The notes: generated from the sequence alone by a model not told the origin. A stretch of DNA of 64,000 bases from Flavobacterium dankookense (GCF_004362665.1 NZ_SNXR01000014.1:62001-126000), one strand, 5' to 3'. Counted from the first letter of the stretch, positions 33,990 to 43,707 are shown. Translations and numbers: made by a program.

Positions 33990-35920
33990 GAAAAGTTTTG
34001 TTTCCAACAATGATTATCGTTACAACTATTTTGATTGTTATTCGACTTTTTTACTTGCAAGTTATAGATGATACTCTCAAATTAAAGTCAGATAATAACG
34101 CCATCAAAATTAAATATGACTATCCCGAAAGAGGTTATATTTATGATCGTAACGGCAAACTTATGGTTGCCAATCAGCCGTCATACGATATTATGGTTAT
34201 CCCAAAAGATGTAAAACAAATTGACACTACAGAATTTTGTTCACTCTTGGCTATAACCAAAGAAGATTTTATCAAGAAAATTGAAAAAGCAAAAGTATAT
34301 AGCCCAAGATTACCTTCTGTTTTCTTAGCTCAATTGAATAAATTGGAATATGCTGCCTTTCAAGAAAAACAACGAAAGTTTGAAGGTTTTTATATTCAAA
34401 AACGTTCACTTCGTGATTATCAAGTAAAATGTGGCGCCAATGTTTTTGGATATATTAGACAGGTAACTGAAGGTATTATCAAAAAAAACAAATATTACAA
34501 CAGCGGAGATTTAATTGGACGACAAGGTGTTGAAGAAAATTACGAAGAAGTTTTACGAGGTATAAAAGGTGTAAAATACATCCAAAAAGATAAGTTCAAC
34601 AGAGAAATTGGTTCCTATAAAGAAGGTCGATTTGACACCATTGCGGTTCAGGGAAAAGACATCCACCTTTCGATTGATGCTGAACTTCAAGCTTATGGAG
34701 AACAATTAATGGTTAACAAACGTGGTGGAATTGTAGCTATTGAACCAAAAACAGGAGAAATTTTAGCATTAGTAACAGCTCCATCCTATGATCCAGCCAT
34801 TTTAGTGGGAAGACAACGCTCAAAAAACTACACAAAACTTTATAATGATTCCATAGCGAAACCATTATATGACAGAGGTTTATTAGCGGAATACACACCT
34901 GGTTCGCCATTTAAAATCTTGACAGGATTAATTGCGCTACAAGAAGGTGTTATTGATGAAGAAACCTCTTTTGTTTGTCATCATGGTTTTAGTTATGCTC
35001 GTGGCCGATTTATGAGATGTCACGACTCTGGAGTTTCAAAATTACATAATGGTTTCTATAATTCTTGTAACACCTATTTTGCAAGTGCTTACATGAAAAC
35101 GATTAACAAATACGTAAAACCATCCGATGGAGTTGATACTTGGAGTAACCATTTAAAAAGTTTTGGATTAGGTCAATTCATGGGATATGATTTGCCAACA
35201 GGTAAAAGAGGAAAAGTTCCAACATCAAAAACTTATAAAAAAATGTATCCTGGTTGGAATTGGGATAGCAAAACAATCGTTTCAAACTCTATTGGACAAG
35301 GAGAAGTGTTAATGACACCAATTCAGTTGGCCAATATGATTGCTACTGTTGCAAACAAAGGATATTATTACACACCTCATATTATCAAATCGATAAAAGG
35401 GGAACAAATTGATAAAAAATTTAGAACAAAACACGTTACATCTATCGATAAAAAATATTTTGATCCTGTAATTAGTGGATTATATGATGTTTACAATCTC
35501 GGAACTGCAAGAGGTCTAGGAGTTGAAGGTATCGAAATTTGTGGTAAAACCGGAACCGCTGAAAATTATTCAAAGATTAATGGTAAAAGAGTGAAGCTGC
35601 AAGACCATTCACTTTTTGTTGCTTTTGCACCAAAAGACAATCCTAAAATAGCCATAGCTGTATTTGTTGAAAATGGTTATTGGGGAGCAAGATGGGCAGG
35701 ACCAATTACAAGCTTAATGATTGAAAAATATATCAAAAGAAAAATCACTCGTAAAGATTTAGAAAAAAGAATGTTAGAAGGAAGTCTATTGCCAGAATAC
35801 AACAAATATCTACCAAAGGCAGTAAACGATACATTGACCGTTCCAAAACCAATCATCGTTCCAAAAGCTGAAATGAAAAAAGAAGACGAAATAATTCTAA
35901 CTGAAAATAAAGTAGACTAA
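33986..35920 (+). CDS. mrdA: Penicillin-binding protein 2 (elongation transpeptidase)
   Basis: This 644-residue class B PBP cross-links peptidoglycan during rod elongation. An N-terminal anchor (FPTMIIVTTILIVIRLFYL) is followed by the pedestal region and a transpeptidase domain from about 240. The active-site motifs are SPFK (in TPGSPFKILTGL), SCN (in GFYNSCNTYFA) and KTGT (in EICGKTGTAEN). Its partner glycosyltransferase RodA is the next gene, 10 bases on, so the two form the usual synthase pair. Beta-lactams would target it. Confidence 0.96.
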   Translation: MRKVLFPTMIIVTTILIVIRLFYLQVIDDTLKLKSDNNAIKIKYDYPERGYIYDRNGKLMVANQPSYDIMVIPKDVKQIDTTEFCSLLAITKEDFIKKIEKAKVYSPRLPSVFLAQLNKLEYAAFQEKQRKFEGFYIQKRSLRDYQVKCGANVFGYIRQVTEGIIKKNKYYNSGDLIGRQGVEENYEEVLRGIKGVKYIQKDKFNREIGSYKEGRFDTIAVQGKDIHLSIDAELQAYGEQLMVNKRGGIVAIEPKTGEILALVTAPSYDPAILVGRQRSKNYTKLYNDSIAKPLYDRGLLAEYTPGSPFKILTGLIALQEGVIDEETSFVCHHGFSYARGRFMRCHDSGVSKLHNGFYNSCNTYFASAYMKTINKYVKPSDGVDTWSNHLKSFGLGQFMGYDLPTGKRGKVPTSKTYKKMYPGWNWDSKTIVSNSIGQGEVLMTPIQLANMIATVANKGYYYTPHIIKSIKGEQIDKKFRTKHVTSIDKKYFDPVISGLYDVYNLGTARGLGVEGIEICGKTGTAENYSKINGKRVKLQDHSLFVAFAPKDNPKIAIAVFVENGYWGARWAGPITSLMIEKYIKRKITRKDLEKRMLEGSLLPEYNKYLPKAVNDTLTVPKPIIVPKAEMKKEDEIILTENKVD

Positions 35921-35930
35921 CTTTTATCAA

Positions 35931-37193
35931 ATGAAAAATCAGAGTGTAACTAACAATATAGACTGGATAAGTGTTGTCATCTATATCATTCTCGTGATAC
36001 TAGGTTGGCTAAACATTTATTCCTCTTCGTTGTCATCCATAGAAGGTGAAACGTCTATTTTTGATGTTACACAGATATATGGAAAACAATTTTTATTTAT
36101 CCTTTTTTCCGTTCCACTTGTTTTTAGTGTTTTAGCAATTGACGCCAAGTTTTTTGAAAAGTATGCTATTATCATTTTTGCTATTTCATTACTATCCTTG
36201 GCAGGTTTATTTCTCTTCGGAAAAACAATTGCCGGTCAACGGTGTTGGTATGCTATTGGTAGTTTTACATTACAACCATCAGAATTTGCAAAGGCAGCAA
36301 CGGCTTTAGCTATTGCAAAATATCTAAGTGATGTTCAGGTAAACTTAAAAGATTTCAACCGTCAAGTACAAGCATTAATCATAATATTTTTACCAATACT
36401 TCTCATTTTACCTCAACCCGATCCAGGAAGTGCATTGATATTCTCTATTTTCATCATTGTTCTGTATCGTGAAGGTTTACCTGCTTGGTATGTTTGGACA
36501 GGTTTTATTGCTATACTCCTTTTTATGTTAGCACTACTACTTGAACCGATAGTTATAATAATCATTGCACTTGCTGTTATACTTTTTATTTATTACAGAA
36601 GTAGATTAATTGACAGAAACTGGATATTAAGCACTATAATTTTTGTGTTGGTTTCTGGATTTGTTTTCTCTGTAGATTATGTTTTTGATAATGTATTTAA
36701 ACAACATCATCGCGATCGTTTCAATATTTTATTAGGAAAAGAAGTTGATTTAAAAGATGTAGGATACAATACAAATCAATCTGAAATAGCCATAGGTTCT
36801 GGCGGTTGGTTTGGGAAAGGATATTTAGAAGGAACACAAACAAAAGGTGGTTTTGTACCTGAACAACACACCGATTATATTTTCACAACCGTTGGTGAAG
36901 AATGGGGTTTTCTAGGTTCAATAGTAGTAATCGGATTGTTTATCAGTTTGATTATTAGAATTATATATTTGGCCGAAAGGCAAAAAACGAAGTTCAGTCG
37001 AGTCTATGGTTACTGTGTAGCAGGGATTTTATTTATTCACTTTTTTGTAAATATTGCAATGGTTGTTGGTATTTTTCCAACAATTGGTGTACCACTACCA
37101 TTCTTTTCTTATGGTGGATCGGGTCTTTGGGGATTCACTATTTTACTTTTTATATTCTTAAAAATGGATGCAAATAAAGTAAATGAGTGGTAA
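35931..37193 (+). CDS. rodA: Rod shape-determining SEDS glycosyltransferase RodA
   Basis: This 420-residue SEDS-family membrane glycosyltransferase polymerises lipid II together with PBP2. About ten membrane helices are visible. Conserved points are GQRCWYAIGSFTLQPSEFAK, PDPGSALIF, the loop EQHTDYIFTTVGEEWGFLGS, and the C-terminal GIFPTIGVPLPFFSYGGSG. A stretch of extra helices around residues 180-225 (FMLALLLEPIVIIIIALAV) is typical of Bacteroidota RodA. It ends the mre/mrd cluster; no terminator hairpin follows, only a heptamer array. Confidence 0.95.
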   Translation: MKNQSVTNNIDWISVVIYIILVILGWLNIYSSSLSSIEGETSIFDVTQIYGKQFLFILFSVPLVFSVLAIDAKFFEKYAIIIFAISLLSLAGLFLFGKTIAGQRCWYAIGSFTLQPSEFAKAATALAIAKYLSDVQVNLKDFNRQVQALIIIFLPILLILPQPDPGSALIFSIFIIVLYREGLPAWYVWTGFIAILLFMLALLLEPIVIIIIALAVILFIYYRSRLIDRNWILSTIIFVLVSGFVFSVDYVFDNVFKQHHRDRFNILLGKEVDLKDVGYNTNQSEIAIGSGGWFGKGYLEGTQTKGGFVPEQHTDYIFTTVGEEWGFLGSIVVIGLFISLIIRIIYLAERQKTKFSRVYGYCVAGILFIHFFVNIAMVVGIFPTIGVPLPFFSYGGSGLWGFTILLFIFLKMDANKVNEW

Positions 37194-37242
37194 GGAATGA
37201 AGTACGAGGTTCGAAGTACGAGTTATGATGTTGAAAGTTCAA
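37194..37242. repeat. Heptamer array between convergent rodA and nuclease genes
   Basis: Seven 7-base units in phase, such as AGTACGA (twice, 14 bases apart), GGTTCGA and GTTATGA; a G-A pair closes most units. It fills the space between the rodA stop and the opposing gene, where a terminator would be expected. Confidence 0.75.
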
Positions 37243-37250
37243 ATAATTAG

Positions 37251-38063
37251 TTAGTTAAAACTCCAATCTTTATAATCATCGCTTGCTTCTAATTTGTTTT
37301 CTAGCTTATCATCTAATTTTGGAAAGAAATCAATTTTTGTCATTTTTTCAATTTCATCAACAGAAGTAACAAAATTGTATAATCCAACATCACTATCTTG
37401 ATGTGGAATTAAAAACCCTATCATTTTAATTTTCCCATTAGTATTCGTTGCAACAATTTTATAGAAATACTCAGGAACTGCCACTTCTTCTCTACCTATT
37501 GTTTTTAAATCATCATTTAAAACTCCGCCAGTAATTACATAAACTTTACCGTATTTAGAAGCCCAAAATCTGATTTTTTGTTCCAATCTATTCCAAACAC
37601 CATCGTTAAAATCGTGTTTTTGAGGAGAAATATTTGACGTTAAAAAAGTTTCATCAAAGGCTTTTTTAGAAAATTTCATATCCCCAGCTGGACAAAGATG
37701 TCCTTTGTCATAACCCGATTTTTTATAATTCCTCCAATCCGACGAACCAGTTTTTACTTTTGAATCTTGTATAAAAAAAGGTCTGTCGAAATTATTTCCT
37801 TTTAAGTTTTCCCGCTTTAAAGTGTAGGCAACCCATTCGGCTTGTTCATATTCTTCATTATAAGAAAGTGTATAATATTGATGAATGACTACTTGATTTG
37901 TATTGGATTTTGGTAAATAATCGAATTTAGCCTCGACAAAAAGCTCTTTCTTTTGCTCATTAACCATATTATTATCAGGTGTTTTTTCTGCTTCTGTTCT
38001 ACAAGAAAAATGTAAACTAACATAAAATATAAAAATTATGTGAAGAATTAGATTTTTTTTCAT
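37251..38063 (-). CDS. DNA/RNA non-specific endonuclease lipoprotein
   Basis: This 270-residue exported nuclease of the beta-beta-alpha-metal (NucA/EndA) type has a lipoprotein signal ending LHFSC (Cys21). The mature domain carries the active-site motif DKGHLCPAGDM, where the His is the general base, preceded by WVAYTL and followed by LTSNISPQKHDFNDGVWNRLE with the metal-binding Asn. It should degrade DNA and RNA at the cell surface or periplasm for nutrition. It is divergent from the coiled-coil protein gene, and the two share an 83-base spacer with a -7 element. Confidence 0.93.
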   Translation of the reverse strand: MKKNLILHIIFIFYVSLHFSCRTEAEKTPDNNMVNEQKKELFVEAKFDYLPKSNTNQVVIHQYYTLSYNEEYEQAEWVAYTLKRENLKGNNFDRPFFIQDSKVKTGSSDWRNYKKSGYDKGHLCPAGDMKFSKKAFDETFLTSNISPQKHDFNDGVWNRLEQKIRFWASKYGKVYVITGGVLNDDLKTIGREEVAVPEYFYKIVATNTNGKIKMIGFLIPHQDSDVGLYNFVTSVDEIEKMTKIDFFPKLDDKLENKLEASDDYKDWSFN

Positions 38064-38110
38064 AACTTTAATTTAAGAAAATTCGTCTTTTGGAACGGTT
38101 ATTGTTCTAT

Positions 38111-38118
38111 CAAAGATA
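38111..38118 (-). promoter_or_regulatory. -7 promoter element for the nuclease lipoprotein gene
   Basis: TATCTTTG on the minus strand, exact match, 47 bases upstream of the nuclease ATG. Confidence 0.6.
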
Positions 38119-38146
38119 TTGTTTAAAATAATTAAAAATAAAAAAA

Positions 38147-38692
38147 ATGAAACTAAAATTAGTACTGTCAGTTATCTTGATAGCATGTTTTCAAAACATC
38201 AATGCACAAGAGGTTCAACCACAAAAAATAGTAGACTCAGTTGCAGTAGATTCTGTTCAAATAAAAATGGCCGAAGTTGAAAAACAAAAAGCTTATGAAA
38301 AATCACAATTGGAAAAGCAATTGAAAGAAGACAAGCAAGCCTTAAAAGAAAAACAACAACAAGAAAAAGCCCTAAAGCAGCAAGAGAAAGAACAAAAGAA
38401 ACTTGAAAAGGAGCAAAAAAGGTTAGAAAAGGAACAAAAGAGATTTGAAAAAGAACAGAAAAAAATTGCTTCAACAGAAAAAACTTTAATAAAAATTAAA
38501 GGGAAAAGAGAAAAAGCAATCAAAGACTTAGACAAAATGGAAGTCAAGTTTGCAAAAAATAGAGCTAAAGGAAAACTTTCTCCAGTTGAAATTGAAAAAG
38601 AAAATGTAAAAATAAGCAAACAACAATTGAAGATTAAAGAACTTGAAGAAGATATAAGTAAAGAAGAAAAAAAATTAAACAAGTTAAGATAA
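38147..38692 (+). CDS. Exported Lys/Glu/Gln-rich coiled-coil protein
   Basis: This 181-residue protein has a cleavable signal peptide (MKLKLVLSVILIACFQNINAQ) and a mature part that is nearly all charged helix. Residues 45-110 are a chain of KEQKRLEKEQKRFEKEQKK-type heptads. A second helix runs to the end. No enzymatic domain is present, and similar proteins in flavobacteria are annotated only as hypothetical. A periplasmic spacer or binding role is possible. Compositional bias makes database matches unreliable. The function is unknown to me. Confidence 0.8.
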   Translation: MKLKLVLSVILIACFQNINAQEVQPQKIVDSVAVDSVQIKMAEVEKQKAYEKSQLEKQLKEDKQALKEKQQQEKALKQQEKEQKKLEKEQKRLEKEQKRFEKEQKKIASTEKTLIKIKGKREKAIKDLDKMEVKFAKNRAKGKLSPVEIEKENVKISKQQLKIKELEEDISKEEKKLNKLR

Positions 38693-38700
38693 CAAAAAAA

Positions 38701-38718
38701 CCACTCAAATTTGAGTGG
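38701..38718. terminator. Bidirectional terminator
   Basis: The perfect palindrome CCACTCAAATTTGAGTGG flanked by seven A on the left and seven T on the right can stop transcription from both the coiled-coil gene and the opposing protease gene. Confidence 0.92.
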
Positions 38719-38743
38719 TTTTTTTATGACTGTAAAAATAAAT

Positions 38744-40924
38744 TTATGATTTAACTACTTTTTCTTTGGTAACAACTTTATCCGATAAGTCTTTTTGTTT
38801 ACCAAATTTCATATCATTTAGAATATGTAATGCTTCTTCTATATACAAATCTTTAGATAAACTTTCGTGCCATCTATCACGTTTTTCCTTTAGCACTGGA
38901 TCATCTTTTACTTTTTCGTTTTCATAAGGTAATGATGAAAACAAAAGTGAATTTTTGTAATCTGTTATTGGTTTATACTTTTTGTTTTTTTCATCTAACG
39001 CTTTCTGTTCCGCTTTAAATTTATCAATTTGGAGACTATAAACATTTTCATTATTTCGTTGATCCAACCATTTTGCATTGTCTTCAATTAACTGCATCTG
39101 TTTGTTGTTCTCCAGTCTAGCTTTACTTTGAGCAATTGCCAGATCAAAATTACTTTGTTTGTTCCAAATCTTATAGTCGGCAGGATCAATTTTATCCCAA
39201 GCCATAGCATTTTCAACATCTTTTTCACCCATTTTTAAATAGGCATATTTATCTGGCATAACAATATCACTCTTCACTCCTTCACGCTGTGTTGAACCAC
39301 CATTTATTCTATAAAACTTTTGGGTTGTTGTTTTCAATGCGCCTAAATCTCCATAAGTACTTCCGCGTACGAACTGATTTAAATCTATCACATTTTGTAC
39401 AGTTCCTTTACCATATGATTGCTTACTTCCAACTACAACACCTCTTTTATAATCTTGAATTGCCGCAGCTAAAATCTCTGATGCCGAAGCCGAAAATTCA
39501 TTAATCATGACCACTAATGGTCCATCCCATTGTACTTTTGCATCTCTATCATATAGAACTTCTTTTTTTCCAGCAGCTGATTTAATTTGTACAATTGGTC
39601 CTTGTTCAATAAACAACCCAGCAATATCAACTACTGTTTTTAATGAACCTCCACCATTATCTCTAACATCCATTACAATTCCTTGAACGCCTTCTGCTTT
39701 TAATCTTTCTACTTCTTGTGCCACATCTTTTCCAGCATCTCGAGCATCTTTATTTTCAAAATCGATATAGAATTTTGGTAAATAAATAACGCCGTATTTA
39801 TTTCCATCAATATTTACTACACTAGATTTTACATAAGTTTCTTCAATCTCAACTTCATCTCTAGTTATGGTAATTACTTTTATTGTACCATCAGGTTTTT
39901 TTACTGTAAGTTTTACTAACGTTCCTTTTGGTCCTTTAATTTTCTTTACTACATCATCCAAACGCATTCCAACTACATCAACCGCTTCACCTTCTGCTTG
40001 AGCAACTTTTAAAATTAAATCACCAGCTTCAAGCTGTTTTCCTCTCCATGCTGGACCACCAGAAATCAATTCCGAAATTTTAGTAAAATCATTTTCCTTT
40101 TGAAGTCTAGCACCAATTCCTTCTAACTTTCCACTCATGCTAACATCAAATTTCTCTTTTTCATTTGGAGCAAAATAGGAAGTATGTGGATCAAAACGAG
40201 AAGCGATTGCGTTTATGTAAATAGAAAACCAATCTTCTCTTTCTAAATCTTTAATGAAACTAAAATTATCATTTAATGATTTTAAAGCACTTTCGCGAGT
40301 TTCTTTTTCAAGTTGTTCGTATGTTTTTGGTGCTTCTTTTTTAGCCAGTTCTTTGTCTTTAACTTTGTCTTCTTCTAGTTTTTGTTTTTCAACCAAAGAA
40401 GATAATGTAGAAAGCTTCACTTGCAAACGCCATCTTTCTTTTAATTCATTTTTGGATTTAGCATAAGGCAATTTTTCATAATCCGTACTTATACTTTCGT
40501 CTTTTTTATAATCAAAAGGTTTACTTAGTGGTTCTTGATAATAAGCTTTGCTTTCCTCCATTCTTTGAAGTAATCTCGAATAAGTTAAATCAAAAAAAGT
40601 CAACTCTTTATTATTGATTAGATCATCAATTTTAGTTTCATATTTCGCAAACTCATCTATGTCAGATTGCAAAAAGAAACGCTTTGACGGGTCTAATGCT
40701 TCTAAATAATCTTTATATACTCCTTTAGAAAAAGTATCGTCTATTGCTGACGGACTATAATGACCTTTTTCAATGACAAAAGTCAACAAATCAATTAGTA
40801 GTTTATCTTTCTCTGGATCGGACGATTTCTCTTTTGGAATAAAACTCCATAGGGCAACTGACAGTAGAGCAACTACCAAGAGAACTTTATAATTTCTTTT
40901 CATAAATTGGAAAATAACATTCAT
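38744..40924 (-). CDS. prc: Carboxy-terminal processing (tail-specific) protease
   Basis: This 726-residue periplasmic serine protease of the S41A Prc/Tsp family trims or degrades envelope proteins from the C-terminus. The N-terminus has an uncleaved anchor or signal (NYKVLLVVALLSVALWSFI). A PDZ domain lies at about residues 245-345 (GIGARLQKENDFTKISELIS). The catalytic domain has VMDVRDNGGGSLKTVVDIAG, the Ser in MINEFSASASEILAAAIQD and the Lys in VGSKQSYGKGTVQNVI. The long C-terminal helical region is usual in Bacteroidota. An in-frame Met at 40903 is a possible alternative start, favoured by a -7-like element near 40940. Confidence 0.94.
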   Translation of the reverse strand: MNVIFQFMKRNYKVLLVVALLSVALWSFIPKEKSSDPEKDKLLIDLLTFVIEKGHYSPSAIDDTFSKGVYKDYLEALDPSKRFFLQSDIDEFAKYETKIDDLINNKELTFFDLTYSRLLQRMEESKAYYQEPLSKPFDYKKDESISTDYEKLPYAKSKNELKERWRLQVKLSTLSSLVEKQKLEEDKVKDKELAKKEAPKTYEQLEKETRESALKSLNDNFSFIKDLEREDWFSIYINAIASRFDPHTSYFAPNEKEKFDVSMSGKLEGIGARLQKENDFTKISELISGGPAWRGKQLEAGDLILKVAQAEGEAVDVVGMRLDDVVKKIKGPKGTLVKLTVKKPDGTIKVITITRDEVEIEETYVKSSVVNIDGNKYGVIYLPKFYIDFENKDARDAGKDVAQEVERLKAEGVQGIVMDVRDNGGGSLKTVVDIAGLFIEQGPIVQIKSAAGKKEVLYDRDAKVQWDGPLVVMINEFSASASEILAAAIQDYKRGVVVGSKQSYGKGTVQNVIDLNQFVRGSTYGDLGALKTTTQKFYRINGGSTQREGVKSDIVMPDKYAYLKMGEKDVENAMAWDKIDPADYKIWNKQSNFDLAIAQSKARLENNKQMQLIEDNAKWLDQRNNENVYSLQIDKFKAEQKALDEKNKKYKPITDYKNSLLFSSLPYENEKVKDDPVLKEKRDRWHESLSKDLYIEEALHILNDMKFGKQKDLSDKVVTKEKVVKS

Positions 40925-41063
40925 TAATTTTTTGTCTAAATTACATAAAAAACTATGCCAAGATTTTTTGGAACAGCTAATTTTTTGTTAAAGCAGATTA
41001 CTACTTTCTTCATATTTGTCCAAAGTTAAAAAAAATGTTACTCATTTTAACTTTAAAAATGGT

Positions 41064-41071
41064 TAAATTTG
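41064..41071 (+). promoter_or_regulatory. surE -7 promoter element
   Basis: TAAATTTG, exact match, 20 bases before the surE ATG at 41092. The frame is open further upstream through this element, which is evidence for the later start. Confidence 0.65.
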
Positions 41072-41091
41072 CCTTAATTGAAAATAGGACA

Positions 41092-41862
41092 ATGAAGAAA
41101 AAACCACTGATTCTAGTTACTAATGATGATGGAATTACTGCACCAGGAATTAGAACTTTAATAGCTGTTATGGCTGAAATTGGCGACGTTGTTGTTGTTG
41201 CACCTGATAGCCCACAAAGCGGAATGGGACATGCGATAACTGTAAACAACACTTTATATCTAAATAAAGTTTCCAAAGAAAATGCAACAATCACCGAATA
41301 TAATTGTTCTGGAACACCTGTTGATTGTGTAAAACTTGCCGTTCACGAAATTCTAAAACAAAAACCAGACTTGTGTGTTTCTGGAATTAATCATGGCTCT
41401 AATTCTTCAATTAATGTTATTTATTCAGGTACAATGAGTGCTGCTGTTGAAGCTGGAATTGAAGGAATTCCGGCAATTGGATTTTCGTTAGCTGATTTTA
41501 ATTGGAACGCTGATTTTGAAGCTACAAAACCTTTTGTAAAGAAAATTGCCGAACAAGTTTTAGCCAATAAATTGCCTGACGGAACAGTTTTAAATGTTAA
41601 TTTCCCTAAACTCAAACAAGAAGAGATTAAAGGAATTAAAATTTGTCGTCAAGCAAAAGCGCTTTGGATGGAAAAATTTGACAAGCGCAAAACACCTTAT
41701 GGAAAAGATTATTTCTGGCTGTCTGGTGAATTTGTCAATCAAGACAAAGGTGAAGATACAGATGAATTTGCTTTAGCTAACGGTTATATTTCGGTTGTTC
41801 CAGTTCAGTTTGATATGACAGCACATCATGCCATTCAACAGTTAAATACGTGGGATTTTTGA
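41092..41862 (+). CDS. surE: 5'/3'-nucleotidase SurE
   Basis: This 256-residue SurE-family phosphatase dephosphorylates nucleoside monophosphates and has been linked to stationary-phase survival. The start at 41092 (MKKKPLILVTNDDGI) places the metal-binding DD pair (TNDDG) at the expected place. Also intact are VAPDSPQSGMGHAITV, SGTPVDCVKLAV, CVSGINHGSNSSINVIYSGT and the C-terminal SVVPVQFDMTAH. lpxB begins 16 bases after its stop, so the two are probably one transcript. Confidence 0.96.
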   Translation: MKKKPLILVTNDDGITAPGIRTLIAVMAEIGDVVVVAPDSPQSGMGHAITVNNTLYLNKVSKENATITEYNCSGTPVDCVKLAVHEILKQKPDLCVSGINHGSNSSINVIYSGTMSAAVEAGIEGIPAIGFSLADFNWNADFEATKPFVKKIAEQVLANKLPDGTVLNVNFPKLKQEEIKGIKICRQAKALWMEKFDKRKTPYGKDYFWLSGEFVNQDKGEDTDEFALANGYISVVPVQFDMTAHHAIQQLNTWDF

Positions 41863-41878
41863 TTTTAAATAAATAAAA

Positions 41879-42991
41879 ATGAAGTATTATATCATTGCTG
41901 GCGAAGCTTCTGGTGATTTACACGGTTCTAATTTAATGCGTGCTTTATATCAAGAAGATCCAAAAGCAGACATTCGATTTTGGGGTGGCGATTTAATGCA
42001 AGAAGTTGGCGGAACTTTAGTAAAACACTATAGAACACTAGCGTTCATGGGTTTTGCTGAAGTAATAATGAATTTGAAAACTATTTTAAACAATATCTCT
42101 TTTTGTAAAAAAGACATCGAAAAATTCAATCCAGATGTAATTATTTTTATAGATTATCCTGGTTTTAATATGCGAATTGCAAAATGGGCAAAACAAAGAG
42201 GAATAAAAACCCATTACTACATTGCGCCGCAAATTTGGGCGTGGAAAGAGAATCGAATTAAAGCGGTCAAACGAGACTTTGACAAGTTATTTGTTATTCT
42301 TCCTTTTGAAAAAGATTTTTTTGAAGTCAAGCACAATTTTCCTGTTGATTTTGTTGGTCATCCATTGATTGATGCCATTCACCATCGAAAGAAAACCGAT
42401 GAAATTCAATTTAGAAGAGAAAATAATCTTGATGAAAAACCAATAATAGCATTACTTCCTGGAAGCAGAAAACAAGAGATTTCAAAAATGCTTTCTGTTA
42501 TGTTAAGCGTTGTCAGTGATTTTGCCGAATATCAATTTGTCATTGCTGGTGCGCCAAGTCAGGAATTTGAATTTTACAAACAATTTTTAACTACACAAAA
42601 TGTAAAATTTGTTTCCAATAAAACGTATGATTTATTGAGCATTTCAACCGCAGCATTAGTTACATCTGGCACAGCAACATTAGAAACTGCCTTATTTAAA
42701 GTTCCAGAGGTTGTTTGTTATAAAGGCGGATGGATTTCATATCAAATTGCCAAAAGAATAATCACCTTAAAATATATTTCGCTAGTAAATCTAATTATGG
42801 ACTCCGAAGTTGTGACTGAATTAATTCAAGAGGAATGCAACCAAAAACGGATCAAAGAAGAGCTTTCAAAACTTCTTGAAACCAACCATCGAAATAAGTT
42901 GTTAACCAATTATGACATCTTGGAAACCAAACTTGGTGGATTGGGCGCAAGCCAAAAAACAGCCCAATTAATTGTTAAAGAATTGGTATAG
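41879..42991 (+). CDS. lpxB: Lipid-A-disaccharide synthase
   Basis: This 370-residue GT19 glycosyltransferase joins UDP-diacylglucosamine and lipid X into the lipid A disaccharide at the inner membrane. Signatures are YYIIAGEASGDLHGSNLMRA, FWGGDLMQEVGG, FIDYPGFNMRIAKWAKQRG, IAPQIWAWKENRIKAVK, FVGHPLIDA, LLPGSRKQEI, and SGTATLETALFKVPEVVCY. It is co-oriented with surE as in other flavobacteria. Confidence 0.96.
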   Translation: MKYYIIAGEASGDLHGSNLMRALYQEDPKADIRFWGGDLMQEVGGTLVKHYRTLAFMGFAEVIMNLKTILNNISFCKKDIEKFNPDVIIFIDYPGFNMRIAKWAKQRGIKTHYYIAPQIWAWKENRIKAVKRDFDKLFVILPFEKDFFEVKHNFPVDFVGHPLIDAIHHRKKTDEIQFRRENNLDEKPIIALLPGSRKQEISKMLSVMLSVVSDFAEYQFVIAGAPSQEFEFYKQFLTTQNVKFVSNKTYDLLSISTAALVTSGTATLETALFKVPEVVCYKGGWISYQIAKRIITLKYISLVNLIMDSEVVTELIQEECNQKRIKEELSKLLETNHRNKLLTNYDILETKLGGLGASQKTAQLIVKELV

Positions 42992-43016
42992 TTTTTTGGG
43001 TTCTAGATTTTATGCT

Positions 43017-43024
43017 TAAATTTG
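43017..43024 (+). promoter_or_regulatory. -7 promoter element for the NlpC/P60 gene
   Basis: TAAATTTG, exact match, 17 bases upstream of the TTG start at 43042. Confidence 0.6.
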
Positions 43025-43041
43025 CATTTTAACTAATTCAT

Positions 43042-43707
43042 TTGAGAAAAAGCATATTTATACTCGTTTCTTTTCTTTTTTTGGCTTTGACTAACTTTGG
43101 TTATTCTCAGTCAAAAACAATAATTACATCAAAAGAATTAGCGGTAAAAAAAGGCGTTTATTCATTGCCAAACAATGAAAAATCTATAGTTTCTGCTACT
43201 CCAAAAAAAAATAGTGAAGAACCAAAAAGAGCTAAGAAAAAAGAAACCAGAAAAAAAGATCCTGAGTCAATTATCAATACAAAAAATGCTGATGACATTA
43301 TAATTGAAACCGATGAAACAAACTATTTTGCGGAACAATTAATACACAATGCTTCAGAAAATCTAGGAACTAGATACAGAAGTGGCGGAACTTCCACAGA
43401 AGGTTTTGATTGTTCTGGATTGATGTTTACTACTTTTAAGAAATTTGATATTATATTGCCGCGTTCTTCTCACGAAATGGCACGAATTGGCAAAGAAATT
43501 GATGCTAAAGAAGCAAAAAAAGGCGATTTGATTTTCTTCAAAACCTTTGGCGGAAGCCGAATTTCTCACGTAGGAATGATAACGGAAGTTAATGGAGATG
43601 AAATTAAATTCATACATTCTTCGACAAGCTTAGGTGTTATTGTCTCCTCTACTACCGAATCGTATTACAAAAGAACTTTTGCACAAATAAATAGAATTTT
43701 AGAATAA
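43042..43707 (+). CDS. NlpC/P60 (C40) cell-wall peptidase, TTG start
   Basis: This 221-residue exported endopeptidase has a signal peptide (RKSIFILVSFLFLALTNFGYSQ), a Lys/Glu-rich linker to about residue 90, and an NlpC/P60 domain. The catalytic Cys is in GFDCSGLMF, the first His in SRISHVGMITEV and the third residue in KFIHSSTS; GDLIFFKTFG is also typical. It should cut peptide cross-bridges in peptidoglycan. The start is TTG: no ATG gives a signal peptide, and a -7 element lies 17 bases upstream. Confidence 0.9.
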   Translation: MRKSIFILVSFLFLALTNFGYSQSKTIITSKELAVKKGVYSLPNNEKSIVSATPKKNSEEPKRAKKKETRKKDPESIINTKNADDIIIETDETNYFAEQLIHNASENLGTRYRSGGTSTEGFDCSGLMFTTFKKFDIILPRSSHEMARIGKEIDAKEAKKGDLIFFKTFGGSRISHVGMITEVNGDEIKFIHSSTSLGVIVSSTTESYYKRTFAQINRILE

